This document shows, one piece after another, positions 28,556-36,991 of a stretch of DNA of 64,000 bases (within the stretch, counting starts at the first letter, position 1; each line of letters starts with the position of its first letter). The notes under the pieces were generated by a model. It was not told the origin of the DNA. It saw only the letters and a list, made by a program, of their open reading frames with translations, and searched no databases. The stretch comes from Comamonas sp. KCTC 72670. Lineage in GTDB: Bacteria; Myxococcota; Myxococcia; Myxococcales; Myxococcaceae. Both the position numbers and the translations under genes were made by a program. The stretch lies in the NCBI GenBank assembly GCA_014656495.1, contig BNCN01000008.1:186001-250000 (forward strand). The letters are read 5' to 3'.

Positions 28556-30488
28556 GCTTTGCCCGCCGGGCCCGCTCTCCGCGCCGGGGAGCGGGCTCCG
28601 CCTCCAGGGGCGCGTCGCTCAGGCGCACGGTGCGGCGGTTCCAGGAGAACGTCAGGCGCTTGCCCGTCTCCGGCCAGTCGAAGGACACCGCGCCCTTGCG
28701 GCGGTCCTCCTCCAAGGCCAGACGCACGCCCCACGCGGGGGCCTCCTGGACGCGGTGACGCAGGTCCTGGGCAATGGCATCCACCGCGTCCCGCAGGGCC
28801 ACGCCCAGGTTCATCAAGCCCAGTTGCTCGCCGCTCAGGATGTGCGGGGCGGGGGGCAGCAGGGCGTCCACGAACTGCTGCGGCCCCACGGGCCGGAACG
28901 CCGGGGACGCGGGCGGCGCATCCATCATCAGCAGGGGGCCGCCGTCCGCCTTGCGGAAGAAGTACGGCACGTCGAAGCGGGCCAGCTGCTCGCGCTCCTC
29001 GGCGCTGAACTTCACGCGGCCCCGGCTCACCGTCGCGGGGACCTGCCTCTGGGACGACAGCAGCCTCTGCTCCTGCGCGGCGCCATAGGCGTCCGACGGC
29101 TTGACGAGCACGCGCACGTGGTGCCGCCGCGCCGCGCGCGTCAGGAAGTCCGACACCCGCTCCCGCTCCATCAGCAGCTTCGTCCACACGTCGAACATGC
29201 CGCGCAGGAAGGGCAGCAGGTAGGCGGCGTAGCCCACGTTGCCTTCGGTGTCCGCCACCACGGAGCGGGCTTCGTCGCGGGCCCACGCGCGCCTGCGGGG
29301 GCGGAGCTGGAGCGCGCCGCCCTTGCCGGGGAAGAAGCACAGCAGCGGCCCGCCGGTGGTGCACCACCAGGCGCGCCACTCGAAGCCGACGTGGTGGTCG
29401 CCCCGCCGGGCGCTGTCTGAAATCAATCCCGTCTCCGGCAGCCGGCGCACGGGGCAGAAGAACACCTCCAGGTCCACCAGGTAGGGCAGGGGCTCGCGCT
29501 GTCCGCGCCGGACCCCCACCACCAGGTTGCTGCCCAGCAGGTCGGACGCGCCCACGGCGAAGCACGTGGCGGTGAGCGCGCCAGCGCGGTGCCAGAAGCG
29601 CGCGGCCTGGGGCGGCGGCAGCTGACACGCCTGGAGCTTCAGCCGCGGCGTGCTCCGCAGCGTCCCCCATTGAGGTGGCCGCTCAATCCAGTCCTGCCAG
29701 CTGTAGGCCGCGCCGTCCCGGCCCCTCCCGCGCAGGACGCGCAGCGTGGGCAGCCGCACCTCGCCAGAGGCCGACGGCAGGTGGTTGACCCAGTCGAAGA
29801 ACGAGCGCGGCGAGCGCCCCTCGGGTTCGGCCAGGAAGAGGGACTCGCCGCTCGCGGGCCGGGGCTTGTAGGCCAGCGCGCCGCCCCGCCGGAACTGGAC
29901 GCGCAGGACGTGCTGGCGCCCGTTGTGCGTCTCCTCGGGGTTGGTCCAGAGGTGGGTGATGGGGCCCTCGAAGCCCGCGCGCTGGAAGAGGCCCGCCTTG
30001 GCGTCACGCGCGAGCCGCTTCACGAAGAGGCCGAAGAAGGCCAGGAAGCCGTCTCCCAGGGCTCGCACGCCTGGCGGGGGGCCGTCCGCCGCGGGCGTGG
30101 TGGCGCACAGGGTGAAGGCCTCTGTCAGCACCGGGCCGAACAGCGCGCCGTGGGTGATGCGCACCACGCGCGCTGCGAACAGGCCCGGGTGCCTTCGGGC
30201 GATGGCGCCGCAGCCTTCACCCAGTGATTCATAGAGCCGAACCAGCGGCTGGAACTCGGGGCGCGCGAGCAGGGCGCTCAACCGGGCGGCGTCATCCGCG
30301 CCTTGGAACGGACGGGCCTCGTGCAGCACGCGCTCCGGGCCGGGCCGGGCGATGGGTGGGAAGAAGTCGCTGCCCGCCCGGCCCGCGCGGATGGCCTCCA
30401 GCAGCCGGCGGGTGTGGGGCGGGAAGCGGGGTGGGGCGGCGTCGGGTGGCACTGCGAGGGATGGCAGCACGTGCGCCCTGCGCGTCAT
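28545..30488 (-). CDS. LanM-like (DUF4135) lanthipeptide dehydratase domain protein without cyclase
   Basis: A 647-residue protein matching only the dehydratase half of class II lanthipeptide synthetases, the kinase-like domain that phosphorylates Ser/Thr of a precursor peptide and eliminates phosphate. Recognisable LanM signatures are THNGRQHVLRV, the Lys motif LAYKPRPAS (206-210), the catalytic-loop equivalent GASDLLGSN (Asp316, Asn321) and the metal-binding YLVDLE (Asp339). LanM proteins usually read Asp-x-His-x-Glu-Asn in the loop; here the His is Leu and the Glu is Ser. The C-terminal LanC cyclase with its Cys/His zinc ligands is wholly absent. It lies 98 bases downstream of a small precursor-like gene in the same direction. 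The ATG is chosen over a TTG one codon earlier. Dehydration, or phosphorylation only, of the neighbouring peptide is the natural inference. Confidence 0.8.
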
Positions 30489-30586
30489 CAATCAACCCTG
30501 GCCCGGTGGGCGGAAAATAGAAACGCGCGGCCCGGCAAGGCCGGGACGCGCGCGTGAAACATCACGTCAGCCGGCGGCTGCGCGCG

Positions 30587-30730
30587 TCAGACGCAATAGA
30601 TGCGGGGAGCGCAGCTCCGGGCCGCGTTCCGGGCGTCCGCGGGCTTCACCGTCTTCTCCAGCTCCTGCAGAACCTGGGTGAGCTTCTTGGTCTGCTTGGA
30701 CGCCTTCGCCTTCGTCTTCGCCTTCACCAT
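30587..30730 (-). CDS. Candidate RiPP precursor peptide, 47 residues
   Basis: A 48-codon gene on the minus strand, too short for most gene callers. The ATG is preceded by a strong GGAGG, seven bases away. The product starts with a Lys/Ala-rich stretch (MVKAKTKAKASKQTKK), continues with a leader-like amphipathic helix (LTQVLQELEKTVKPADARNA) and ends in a short tail, ARSCAPRIYCV, with one Ser and two Cys. This leader-plus-Cys-core layout is typical of ribosomally made, modified peptides. It lies directly upstream of the LanM-like gene and downstream of two JmjC/cupin genes, and has its own promoter candidate. Codon use is normal for the genome. The modification and the cleavage site are inferred; no protease or exporter is in the cluster. 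Confidence 0.72.
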   Translation of the reverse strand: MVKAKTKAKASKQTKKLTQVLQELEKTVKPADARNAARSCAPRIYCV

Positions 30731-30742
30731 GGGAAATCCTCC
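30731..30742 (-). repeat. 12-bp motif overlapping the precursor ribosome-binding site
   Basis: Plus strand GGGAAATCCTCC. The same 12 bases occur in inverted orientation at 33359-33370, next to an ATG near the start of the first gene of the same cluster. Here the motif contains the Shine-Dalgarno of the precursor gene, so a bound factor would block translation initiation or transcription. Confidence 0.3.
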
Positions 30743-30768
30743 ACACGTTGGGGTCAGACTGCTCAAGC

Positions 30769-30798
30769 ATGGTAAAGTGAGAAAATCGATTGGGTCAA
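30769..30798 (-). promoter_or_regulatory. Candidate promoter of the precursor/LanM-like genes
   Basis: Reading on the minus strand, TTGACC is followed after 18 bases by TACCAT, a plausible primary-sigma promoter in the AT-rich 92-base gap between the JmjC gene and the precursor gene. It would give a leader of about 30-40 bases ahead of the strong ribosome-binding site. This would let the peptide be made in excess over the upstream enzymes. Confidence 0.4.
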
Positions 30799-30822
30799 GA
30801 TGAGATGTCTTTGCTTGCCACG

Positions 30823-32130
30823 TTATTGGCCAGCCAGGTGGATGGCTCGAAATGTCAGTAGAATTTCCAGCATCCGGCGCATTCCCTCCCGCGTCGCGGG
30901 CAGGGCTTCCAAGACACGGCGCGGCAGGGCGCCTCGACTGGGAAATGGACGCAAGAGCTCGGCCACGGACACCGCGCGCGCCGTGTTCAGTGTCGCGACA
31001 AGTTTATTCACCGGTTGCCGGGGGCCTGAAACATGCAAAGCGTTGCCGTTGGCCGAGCAGCACCATCCTGTGCCTGTTTTCTCCACCAGAATCGGGAAGG
31101 TTTTATTCCCATGCAGCACGTCGGTGTCCTCGAGGGCGCGTCTGCGCGCGGGAGGCGGTGAGGGCTCGAAGCCGCCCGCCGAGCGCCGGTTGAGCCACAG
31201 GGCGCGGATGTTGGCCTGGGTTCTCGTGGTGCGGGTGGTTTCACGCAGGGTATTGGCGGCTTGCCGCAAGGCGATGGGCAACTCACGTGAAAGGATGCCG
31301 TCCCCGTCGAGGACACCCCGCACCAGGGGTGGGCTTCGCGCCGCGTCACGCGCCCGGGGTGGGGCACCGGGGCCCGCGTTCAGGAGGTCCTCCACGTCGT
31401 CTCGCGTCTGGTGTCCGGTGATGGGGATGCCCACGTTGACGCTGGTGGCCACGCCGTCGCCCGCGCCTTCGCCGACGTGGTGGTAGCTGGCGGGCCAGTA
31501 GAGGATGTCGCCCGGTCCCACCTCCGCGGTGAAGGACGTCTCCAGGTAGGGCGCGTAGTCCACCAGGGTCGTGACGGGCATGCTCCAGGGGCGCCTGGCC
31601 CAGAAGCGCATCCGTTTGCGGCCTCGCAGGCAGAACAGGAACGTGGTGAAGCGGTCCAGATGGACGCCCACCGGGCTGTGCTCGTAGTTCCCGTGGAACA
31701 GTGTGGTGATTCCACCTGACAGGGGGAGTCCCACGCGCCGCCAGAGCTCGGAGAAGAAGGCGCGCTCCTTCGACCAGAGCCCGAAGCCGTGGGCGTGCAG
31801 CAGGGAGATGATGAGCGCGTAGCGCCGCGAGCCCAGCGTGTCCGCGAGCCGCGCGTCGTAGCCGTCCAGCGAGCCGTCGCCGTCCTTCGGCAGCCAGGGA
31901 CCCAACTGGACGGGCTGCCCCTTGTCGATGGTGAACTGGACGTCCGTGCGCGACTCGAGCGCGGTGGGGGGCGCCATGGCGCCGCGCGAGGCGCCCAGGG
32001 CCGCGTCGAACACGTCCGCGTCCTCGAAGGGATTGGCGCCGGTGGCCTGATAGAGCACCGGACGCCGGTTCCAATAGCGCGTGACGAAGGTGTCCCAGTC
32101 GAACCGTCGCTGGATGTCGATGCGGGCCAT
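30823..32130 (-). CDS. JmjC/cupin-type Fe(II)/2-oxoglutarate oxygenase
   Basis: A 435-residue protein of the cupin-4/JmjC class, like ribosomal oxygenase ROXA. The iron site is intact: His157 and Asp159 in GVHLDRFTTF and a distal His in ASYHHVGEG (217/218). The order is N-terminal cap, double-stranded beta-helix core (about 60-240), then a C-terminal region ending in a helical, winged-helix-like domain. ROXA-type enzymes hydroxylate side chains of proteins. The ATG follows GGAGGCGTGACGC and starts three bases after the stop of the paralogous gene upstream, so the two are translationally linked. The precursor-like gene is next downstream, which makes peptide hydroxylation the likely role here; this is inference from context. 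Confidence 0.78.
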   Translation of the reverse strand: MARIDIQRRFDWDTFVTRYWNRRPVLYQATGANPFEDADVFDAALGASRGAMAPPTALESRTDVQFTIDKGQPVQLGPWLPKDGDGSLDGYDARLADTLGSRRYALIISLLHAHGFGLWSKERAFFSELWRRVGLPLSGGITTLFHGNYEHSPVGVHLDRFTTFLFCLRGRKRMRFWARRPWSMPVTTLVDYAPYLETSFTAEVGPGDILYWPASYHHVGEGAGDGVATSVNVGIPITGHQTRDDVEDLLNAGPGAPPRARDAARSPPLVRGVLDGDGILSRELPIALRQAANTLRETTRTTRTQANIRALWLNRRSAGGFEPSPPPARRRALEDTDVLHGNKTFPILVEKTGTGWCCSANGNALHVSGPRQPVNKLVATLNTARAVSVAELLRPFPSRGALPRRVLEALPATREGMRRMLEILLTFRAIHLAGQ

Positions 32131-32133
32131 GCG

Positions 32134-33396
32134 TCACGCCTCCAGCGGGGGCACGCGCTCGATGCCGCGGAGCGCGTGAAGGGTTTCCAGCAGGGCGCGC
32201 ACCTGCGCGCGTTGGGCCGCGCCCCGGCCCAGACGCCACAGGGCGCCCACCCGCACGGGGACGCCCGGCGCCAGCGCGTCCAGTATGGTGGCCGCGAAGG
32301 GGCCGGGGCCCGCGAAGGCGTGGCCGTTGACGGCCCACAGCCACTGGCCCGGGCTGTCGAGCATCCGCACCACGCGGCCCGGGAGCGTCTTCCGGACGAA
32401 GGCGTCCTCCTCCAGGGGCTCGTGCTCGCGCGGCGGCGGCACGGGCTCCAGGGCGGAGGCGCTGACACGTCGAGCCCAGGTGATGCGCAGCACCTGCTGC
32501 AGGTCCGGGCCGTGCGTCACGTCTCGCAGCGCGCTCGCGACGCTGTCCAGCCGGGGGACTCGCGCGGGCCCGCGCTTCCCCGGAAAGGGCAGGTAGGGGA
32601 CGGTGTCGTCCACGTCGTGCCGGGCCTCCAGCAGCTTCACCGCCGCGGCCTTCACGGCCGCCTGGGGCGCGCTGCCTCGCACGGGAATCCACAGGCGCAG
32701 CGCGAGGGCGCCCTCGTCGCTCGTCTCCTCCTGCCAGACGTGGGACGGCGCATAGAGCACCTCGCCTGCCTGGGCCTCCACCGTGCGCGCCTTGCGAGCG
32801 TCCTTCTCCCAGTGTCGGGCGCGCACGCTTCCTTGGAGCACCACGGTGAAGCGGGAGTGGTGCTCACGCCGGGCGGCGCCTTGCGGCGCTTCGCTGAAGC
32901 GGCCCAGCCACAGGTCACTGACGATGGGCAGCACCGGCACGCCGACCTGCGCCAGCACACCGTCGAGGAAGCGGCGCACGCGCTCCCACTGCGCGTAGTC
33001 CTGCATGAGCGGCTGCTCCACGAAGCACTGGAAGCCGCTCGCCGCGCCGAGCTCGCGCCCGACGCGCTGGAGGTACGCGGTGACGTCCGGGTCCTCCTCT
33101 CCGGGAAGGAGGGCGCCGGGCGCGCGCAGGCGGGAGGTGCCAGAGAAGAAGCGCACGTCGGGCAGGGCCCGGAAGCGCGTGCCGAAGCGAAAGGGCGCGC
33201 TGATCGAGACGAGCCCCTGGAAGGCCTGCTCCGGTGCGATGAGCGGCGGGCCCAGCCGCAGCTTCGCGGGGGACTGCTCCCAGTGCTTGCTCGCGAAGCG
33301 AGCCCAGTCGGGTGCGGGTCGCATGAGCGGCGATTCCACCATTGAACGCTGACGCATGGGAGGATTTCCCGAGGTGGATTTCTTCACGCCCTCCAC
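32134..33396 (-). CDS. JmjC/cupin-like protein with altered iron site
   Basis: A paralogue of the next gene, 420 residues from the GTG used here. The beta-helix core aligns over the metal region, but the iron motif His-x-Asp reads His179-His-Ser181 (EHHSRFTVVL), so the Asp ligand is lost; a distal His remains in APSHVWQEE. The C-terminal ~170 residues resemble those of the partner (LWRLGRGAAQRAQVRALLETL). It may be a catalytically dead partner that binds substrate, or may bind metal differently. Several starts are possible (GTG at the listed end, an internal ATG 39 bases later); the GTG has GAAGG upstream. First gene of the four-gene cluster; its promoter must lie in the 54-base gap to the divergent GST gene or inside that gene. 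Confidence 0.7.
   Translation of the reverse strand: MEGVKKSTSGNPPMRQRSMVESPLMRPAPDWARFASKHWEQSPAKLRLGPPLIAPEQAFQGLVSISAPFRFGTRFRALPDVRFFSGTSRLRAPGALLPGEEDPDVTAYLQRVGRELGAASGFQCFVEQPLMQDYAQWERVRRFLDGVLAQVGVPVLPIVSDLWLGRFSEAPQGAARREHHSRFTVVLQGSVRARHWEKDARKARTVEAQAGEVLYAPSHVWQEETSDEGALALRLWIPVRGSAPQAAVKAAAVKLLEARHDVDDTVPYLPFPGKRGPARVPRLDSVASALRDVTHGPDLQQVLRITWARRVSASALEPVPPPREHEPLEEDAFVRKTLPGRVVRMLDSPGQWLWAVNGHAFAGPGPFAATILDALAPGVPVRVGALWRLGRGAAQRAQVRALLETLHALRGIERVPPLEA
33359..33370 (-). repeat. Inverted copy of the 12-bp cluster motif
   Basis: Plus strand GGAGGATTTCCC, the reverse complement of the motif at the precursor ribosome-binding site. Here it directly precedes an in-frame ATG of the first cluster gene (one extra base between). 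Confidence 0.3.
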
Positions 33397-33450
33397 CTGC
33401 CTTCATTGTTAGGAGGGCCGGGTCCTCTGTTGGAAAGGTCGGGTCCGACG

Positions 33451-34023
33451 ATGAAGCTCTATTTCAATCCTCGCAGCCGCGCGGTCATCGCCAAGTGGAT
33501 GTTGGATGAATGTGGCGCGCCGTACGAAATCATCCCCATCGACTTCGACAAGAAGGAGAACAAGTCACCTGAGTTCTTGAAGATCAACCCGGCTGGGAAG
33601 TTGCCTGCCCTGGTGGATGGCGACACGCGGCTGTTCGAGAGCGCGGCCATCTGTCTTTACCTGGCGGAGAAGTTCCCCGAAGCCCAGCTCGCGCCAAAGC
33701 CGGGGGACAAGGACCGGGGCCGCTACCTGTCGTTGATGGTCTACTCCACGTCGCAGTTGGAGCCCGCCATGGGGGACCACCTGATGAAGCTGCCGACGGG
33801 GCCCGCGCGGGGCTGGACGGACTTCGAGACGGTGCTGAACGTCATCGAAGGGGAGCTGGGCAACGGGCCCTACCTGTTCGGAGAGCGCTTCACCGCGGCG
33901 GACGTGATGATTGGCTCCATGTTCATCTGGATGCGCATCTTCGGCAGCAAGACGGGCCGCCCGGCGTTGGAGGACTACATCGAGCGGCTGCTCGCCCGCC
34001 CCAAGGGCATGAAGCTGGGCTGA
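33451..34023 (+). CDS. Glutathione S-transferase family protein
   Basis: A 190-residue soluble protein. The thioredoxin-like N-domain runs from MKLYFNPRSRAVIAKWML to about residue 80 and includes the cis-Pro site KLPALV and the ESAAICLYLAEK segment that binds the glutathione gamma-glutamyl group. An all-helical C-domain follows (about 85-190) with the N-capping box FTAADVMIG. Transfer of glutathione, or a stress role, is the usual function; class and substrate cannot be set. The ATG with AAAGG upstream is preferred over a start 15 codons earlier. It is divergent from the JmjC-type cluster and ends in a strong terminator. Confidence 0.87.
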   Translation: MKLYFNPRSRAVIAKWMLDECGAPYEIIPIDFDKKENKSPEFLKINPAGKLPALVDGDTRLFESAAICLYLAEKFPEAQLAPKPGDKDRGRYLSLMVYSTSQLEPAMGDHLMKLPTGPARGWTDFETVLNVIEGELGNGPYLFGERFTAADVMIGSMFIWMRIFGSKTGRPALEDYIERLLARPKGMKLG

Positions 34024-34046
34024 GGCGCTTCTGCCGCGAGAGTGAA

Positions 34047-34080
34047 GGCCCGGACGTCCCACGGGGGTGGGGTCCGGGCC
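34047..34080. terminator. Bidirectional GC hairpin terminator
   Basis: GGCCCGGAC and GTCCGGGCC form perfect 9-bp outer arms; inside, CCCAC and GTGGG pair around a GGGG loop. It lies between the convergent GST and M23-like genes. Confidence 0.75.
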
Positions 34081-34106
34081 CTCCACGGCCTACGCGAGGC
34101 CGGACC

Positions 34107-34637
34107 TCAGTCCAGCACGCCGATGGTCTTCGCGCGCGTGACGGCGGTGCCCACGCTGACGTAGCCGCGGTACCAGGCCGTGTCCTTCGTACCCAGCTTG
34201 TCCTGCTGGAGGTGCGCGTGGGGGCCGGTGGAGTTGCCGGTGCCGCCGATGTTTCCCACCTGGCAGCGGTCACACGTGCGGTTGCGCGAGTCCGCCGTCT
34301 TGATCCAGTGCCACTGGCGGAACGTCCAGCCGCTCGCCCAGGCGTGACGCGCCTCGTTCTGGTTGCCGCTGCCGTTGCCGTTGCAGACGACGCCGCTGGT
34401 GCGGATGGTCACCGCCCAATAGACGGAGCCCACCACGCCCGTCTCGGCGCCCCAGTAGTTGCACCGGCCACCGGCGCCAATGTCCACGGCGCCGTGGAAG
34501 GTGCCGCTGCTGTAGTTCGTCAGGGCCGTCACGGAGCCCGTGTGGGTGCCCTTGACGGTGTGGGCCGTCACGGACGCGGGGATGAGGGCCAGCGCGGCGA
34601 GCGCGGCCAGGGAGTTCTTCAGGGTGCGACGCATCAT
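34107..34637 (-). CDS. Secreted M23/LytM-like protein
   Basis: A 176-residue exported protein. The signal peptide covers about residues 1-25 (LAALAALALIPASVTA). The mature protein carries FHGAVDIGA and, near the end, GPHAHLQ, which match the His-x3-Asp and His-x-His zinc motifs of M23 (LytM) endopeptidases that cut peptidoglycan crosslinks. Four cysteines, in RCNYW, VVCNG, RTCDRCQ, suggest disulphides. It is shorter than most M23 catalytic domains and Trp/Asn-rich, so activity is plausible but not certain. Two adjacent ATGs follow AAAGGAACAC. The HEAT-repeat gene lies 24 bases upstream in the same direction, so it may be the last gene of that operon. Confidence 0.65.
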   Translation of the reverse strand: MMRRTLKNSLAALAALALIPASVTAHTVKGTHTGSVTALTNYSSGTFHGAVDIGAGGRCNYWGAETGVVGSVYWAVTIRTSGVVCNGNGSGNQNEARHAWASGWTFRQWHWIKTADSRNRTCDRCQVGNIGGTGNSTGPHAHLQQDKLGTKDTAWYRGYVSVGTAVTRAKTIGVLD

Positions 34638-34661
34638 GTGTTCCTTTCAATGAACCGCTTG

Positions 34662-35657
34662 TCACGGAGCCTGCTGCAACCGCTGCTTCTCCCTCAGGAG
34701 CAGGCTCCACTCCTGAAGGCCCATGCCGAGCACTTCGATCCACGCGTCCGCTTCGCCCGCCAGGCGGGGGTCCATCGCGCGCAGCCGTTGGAGGTCGGGA
34801 ATCGCGCCCTCGAAGCCGAGCTGGGCGATGCTCTGGAGCAAGGCCTTGCGCACGCCGGGGTCCTTCTCCTCGCGGTACATGCCGAGCAGTGCCTCGCGGG
34901 AGCCCTGCATCCGCTCCGCCGGGACGCCGCCCAGCGCGTTGACGGCCGCCTTTCGCACGTTCGCGTCGTCGCTGCGCAGCAGGGACTGGATGCGCTCGGC
35001 GGACTCGGGGCTGATCTTCTCCGTGGAGAGGTTGTCCAAGATGCGCGCCGTCACCTCGGGGTCGTTGGACGCCGCCGCCGCCGCCACCGCGGTGTCCGCC
35101 GCCGGGCCGTACTGGCCCGCGTAGACGTGGGCGTTGTCCTCGATGAGGTTCGTCGCCGCTTCCTGGCGGACCTGCGGGGACTCGTCCCGCACCATCCGTT
35201 CGTACAGGTCGCCCGTCTTCTCCAGCGCGCCGGTGCGGCGCATGGCGCGCAGCGTGGCGGCGCGCACGGCCGGGTCGGCGTCCTCCACCGCGCGCCGGGC
35301 CACCGCGTCCATGGCGGTGAGGTCCGCCTCACGCTCGGCGCGGGCCACCAGCGCCGCCGCGAGGTGCTCGGCCATCAGCGGGTCCGTCTCGCGCGCGAAG
35401 GCTTCGCGCAGCTCCGCGTCCGGCAGCGTGACGGCGGCCTCGCGCAGCAGCGTGCGCAGGTAGCGCTTGTAGGCCGCCGAGCCCGAGCCGAGGCCGCGGC
35501 GGATGTCGTCCATCAGTCCTCGCACCGAGCAGGTGCTGGCGCGGAGCGCAGGCGGCGCTTCGGGGGGCGCGGCCCGCGCGCCGGCGGGAAGCAGGGGGCA
35601 GAGGGTGAGCGCGAGCAGACCCATCGCGCTGCGGGCGGAGCGGAAGAGGCGTGGCAT
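34662..35657 (-). CDS. Exported HEAT-repeat protein
   Basis: A 331-residue protein with an N-terminal signal (MGLLALTLCPLLPAGARA at about residues 12-29) and then a helical array of HEAT-like repeats: units such as DPAVRAATLRAMRRTG, SPQVRQEAATNLIED, NVRKAAVNALGG and DPGVRKALLQSIAQLG recur every 30-40 residues. Such arrays serve as protein-binding scaffolds; no enzyme motif is present. The ATG is preceded by GGGAGC. It starts 14 bases after the stop of a second HEAT-type gene, so the pair is an operon. Both products face the periplasm, and they may bind each other or a shared envelope partner. Confidence 0.75.
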   Translation of the reverse strand: MPRLFRSARSAMGLLALTLCPLLPAGARAAPPEAPPALRASTCSVRGLMDDIRRGLGSGSAAYKRYLRTLLREAAVTLPDAELREAFARETDPLMAEHLAAALVARAEREADLTAMDAVARRAVEDADPAVRAATLRAMRRTGALEKTGDLYERMVRDESPQVRQEAATNLIEDNAHVYAGQYGPAADTAVAAAAASNDPEVTARILDNLSTEKISPESAERIQSLLRSDDANVRKAAVNALGGVPAERMQGSREALLGMYREEKDPGVRKALLQSIAQLGFEGAIPDLQRLRAMDPRLAGEADAWIEVLGMGLQEWSLLLREKQRLQQAP

Positions 35658-35671
35658 GGGGGCTCCCGTGC

Positions 35672-36895
35672 TCAGTCGTGACCGACGAGACAGCCGAAGG
35701 GGTCTTGGTCTGGCAGGTTGGTCCAGAGCCGCACGAAGTCGTGGTGGCCGCTGGCGTAGAGCTGCTCGAAGATCTGGTAGAGCGGCTGGAAGCGCGGGTC
35801 GGCCAGGGCCATTTGCGCCATGACGGGCAGGGCCTCTCGTCCCGCGGCGCGCGCGGCGAAGCGGAAGAGGGCCCAGCGCACGCACGTGTCCCGCTCGTTG
35901 CCGAAGGCCTGGGAGAACAGGTCCAGCACTTCCTTCCGGTCGCCGGACACGGAGAGGTTGTGCGCGGCGGCCTCGCGTCCGTCCGGACTGCCCTCCTGCG
36001 TGAGGACCTGCGCGTAGCGCGCGCGCGCCTGGTCATCCAGCACCGGCGTGGCGTGCATGGGCGTGGAGAGGGCCAGGTAGCGGATGTTCTCGTCGGGGGA
36101 CTCGGTGCCGATGGTGAGCAGCGCGTCCATGTAGGGCGCGACGTTGCCCCGGGCCTCGAAGTCCCGCTTCATGACGCGGGCGATGGTGCGCGTGGCCGCC
36201 CAGCCCGCCTCGCCGGCGACGGGGTCCTTCGCGAAGGTCTTCAGCGAGTCCAGCGCCGCGGGCTCGAAGCGCTTCTGTGTGTCCAGCGCGGACAGGATGC
36301 CCGCGCGGCGACCGCCCTCGAGCGTGGTGTCCATGCCCTGGGCCAGCATCTTCGCGGTGACTTGGCCCTGATGGACGGCCTCCGAGCGGCGCAGGGCCCC
36401 CAGGAGGACCTCGAACTCGTCGGCCCCCGCGTCGCGGGCCCACGTGAGCACCTCCGTCGCGCGGTCCGCGTCATTGCCAATCAGCTCCGTGAGGCGCTCC
36501 GTCAGGTAGTCCGCGACGAGCGAATCCCCCGACGCGAGCAGCGGCGCCGCCCACGCGCGGAAGTTCTCCATCGACACCGCGGTGTCGAAGCGCTCCAGCT
36601 CCCGCCAGCACACCGCCTCCTCGAAGCGGGGCGGGGGCGGCTCCTCCTCCGGCGCCGCGCCAGGGCCCGCGAAGGCGCCGCGCTGGCCACCGCCCCCCGC
36701 GCCTTTTCGAGAGGCCTCCTGGGCGGCGTCCTGCCCGGCCGTGGCGGCCGTGTCGTCCGGATGCCGCGTGAGCAGGGCCACGCCCGCCGCGAGCAGGGCC
36801 ACACCGCCGCACACGGCCAGCAGCAGGGGCGCGCGCCGGCGCGGCAGGTCCGCCGAGGGGCCGGCGGCGGATCGATGAAGGGATTCTGGGGTCAT
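35672..36895 (-). CDS. Membrane-anchored HEAT-like repeat protein
   Basis: A 407-residue protein. One hydrophobic segment (APLLLAVCGGVALLAAGVALL, about residues 22-42) anchors it or serves as an uncleaved signal. A Gly/Ala/Pro-rich spacer follows to about residue 90, then an all-helical region with irregular HEAT-like units (AGWAATRTIARVM, DGREAAAHNLSVSG, RWALFRFAARAAG). No catalytic motif is seen. It is the first gene of the operon with the second HEAT protein, and possibly the M23-like protein. A scaffold or sensor of envelope state is a guess. The region upstream, towards the kinase gene, is only 96 bases and contains the terminator of that gene. Confidence 0.7.
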   Translation of the reverse strand: MTPESLHRSAAGPSADLPRRRAPLLLAVCGGVALLAAGVALLTRHPDDTAATAGQDAAQEASRKGAGGGGQRGAFAGPGAAPEEEPPPPRFEEAVCWRELERFDTAVSMENFRAWAAPLLASGDSLVADYLTERLTELIGNDADRATEVLTWARDAGADEFEVLLGALRRSEAVHQGQVTAKMLAQGMDTTLEGGRRAGILSALDTQKRFEPAALDSLKTFAKDPVAGEAGWAATRTIARVMKRDFEARGNVAPYMDALLTIGTESPDENIRYLALSTPMHATPVLDDQARARYAQVLTQEGSPDGREAAAHNLSVSGDRKEVLDLFSQAFGNERDTCVRWALFRFAARAAGREALPVMAQMALADPRFQPLYQIFEQLYASGHHDFVRLWTNLPDQDPFGCLVGHD

Positions 36896-36967
36896 GGCGC
36901 GGTGGGCCTGTGAGGGGGTTCCAATCCCCTGGAGGGCCCGGCGTCCGCGCCGTCTCAGAAAATGATT

Positions 36968-36988
36968 TCGCGCGGATTTTCCGCGCGA
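36968..36988 (-). terminator. Rho-independent terminator of the kinase gene
   Basis: Perfect 8-bp arms TCGCGCGG and CCGCGCGA around a five-base loop, starting three bases after the kinase stop. Read on the minus strand, it is followed by AATCATTTTC. Confidence 0.7.
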
Positions 36989-36991
36989 GGC

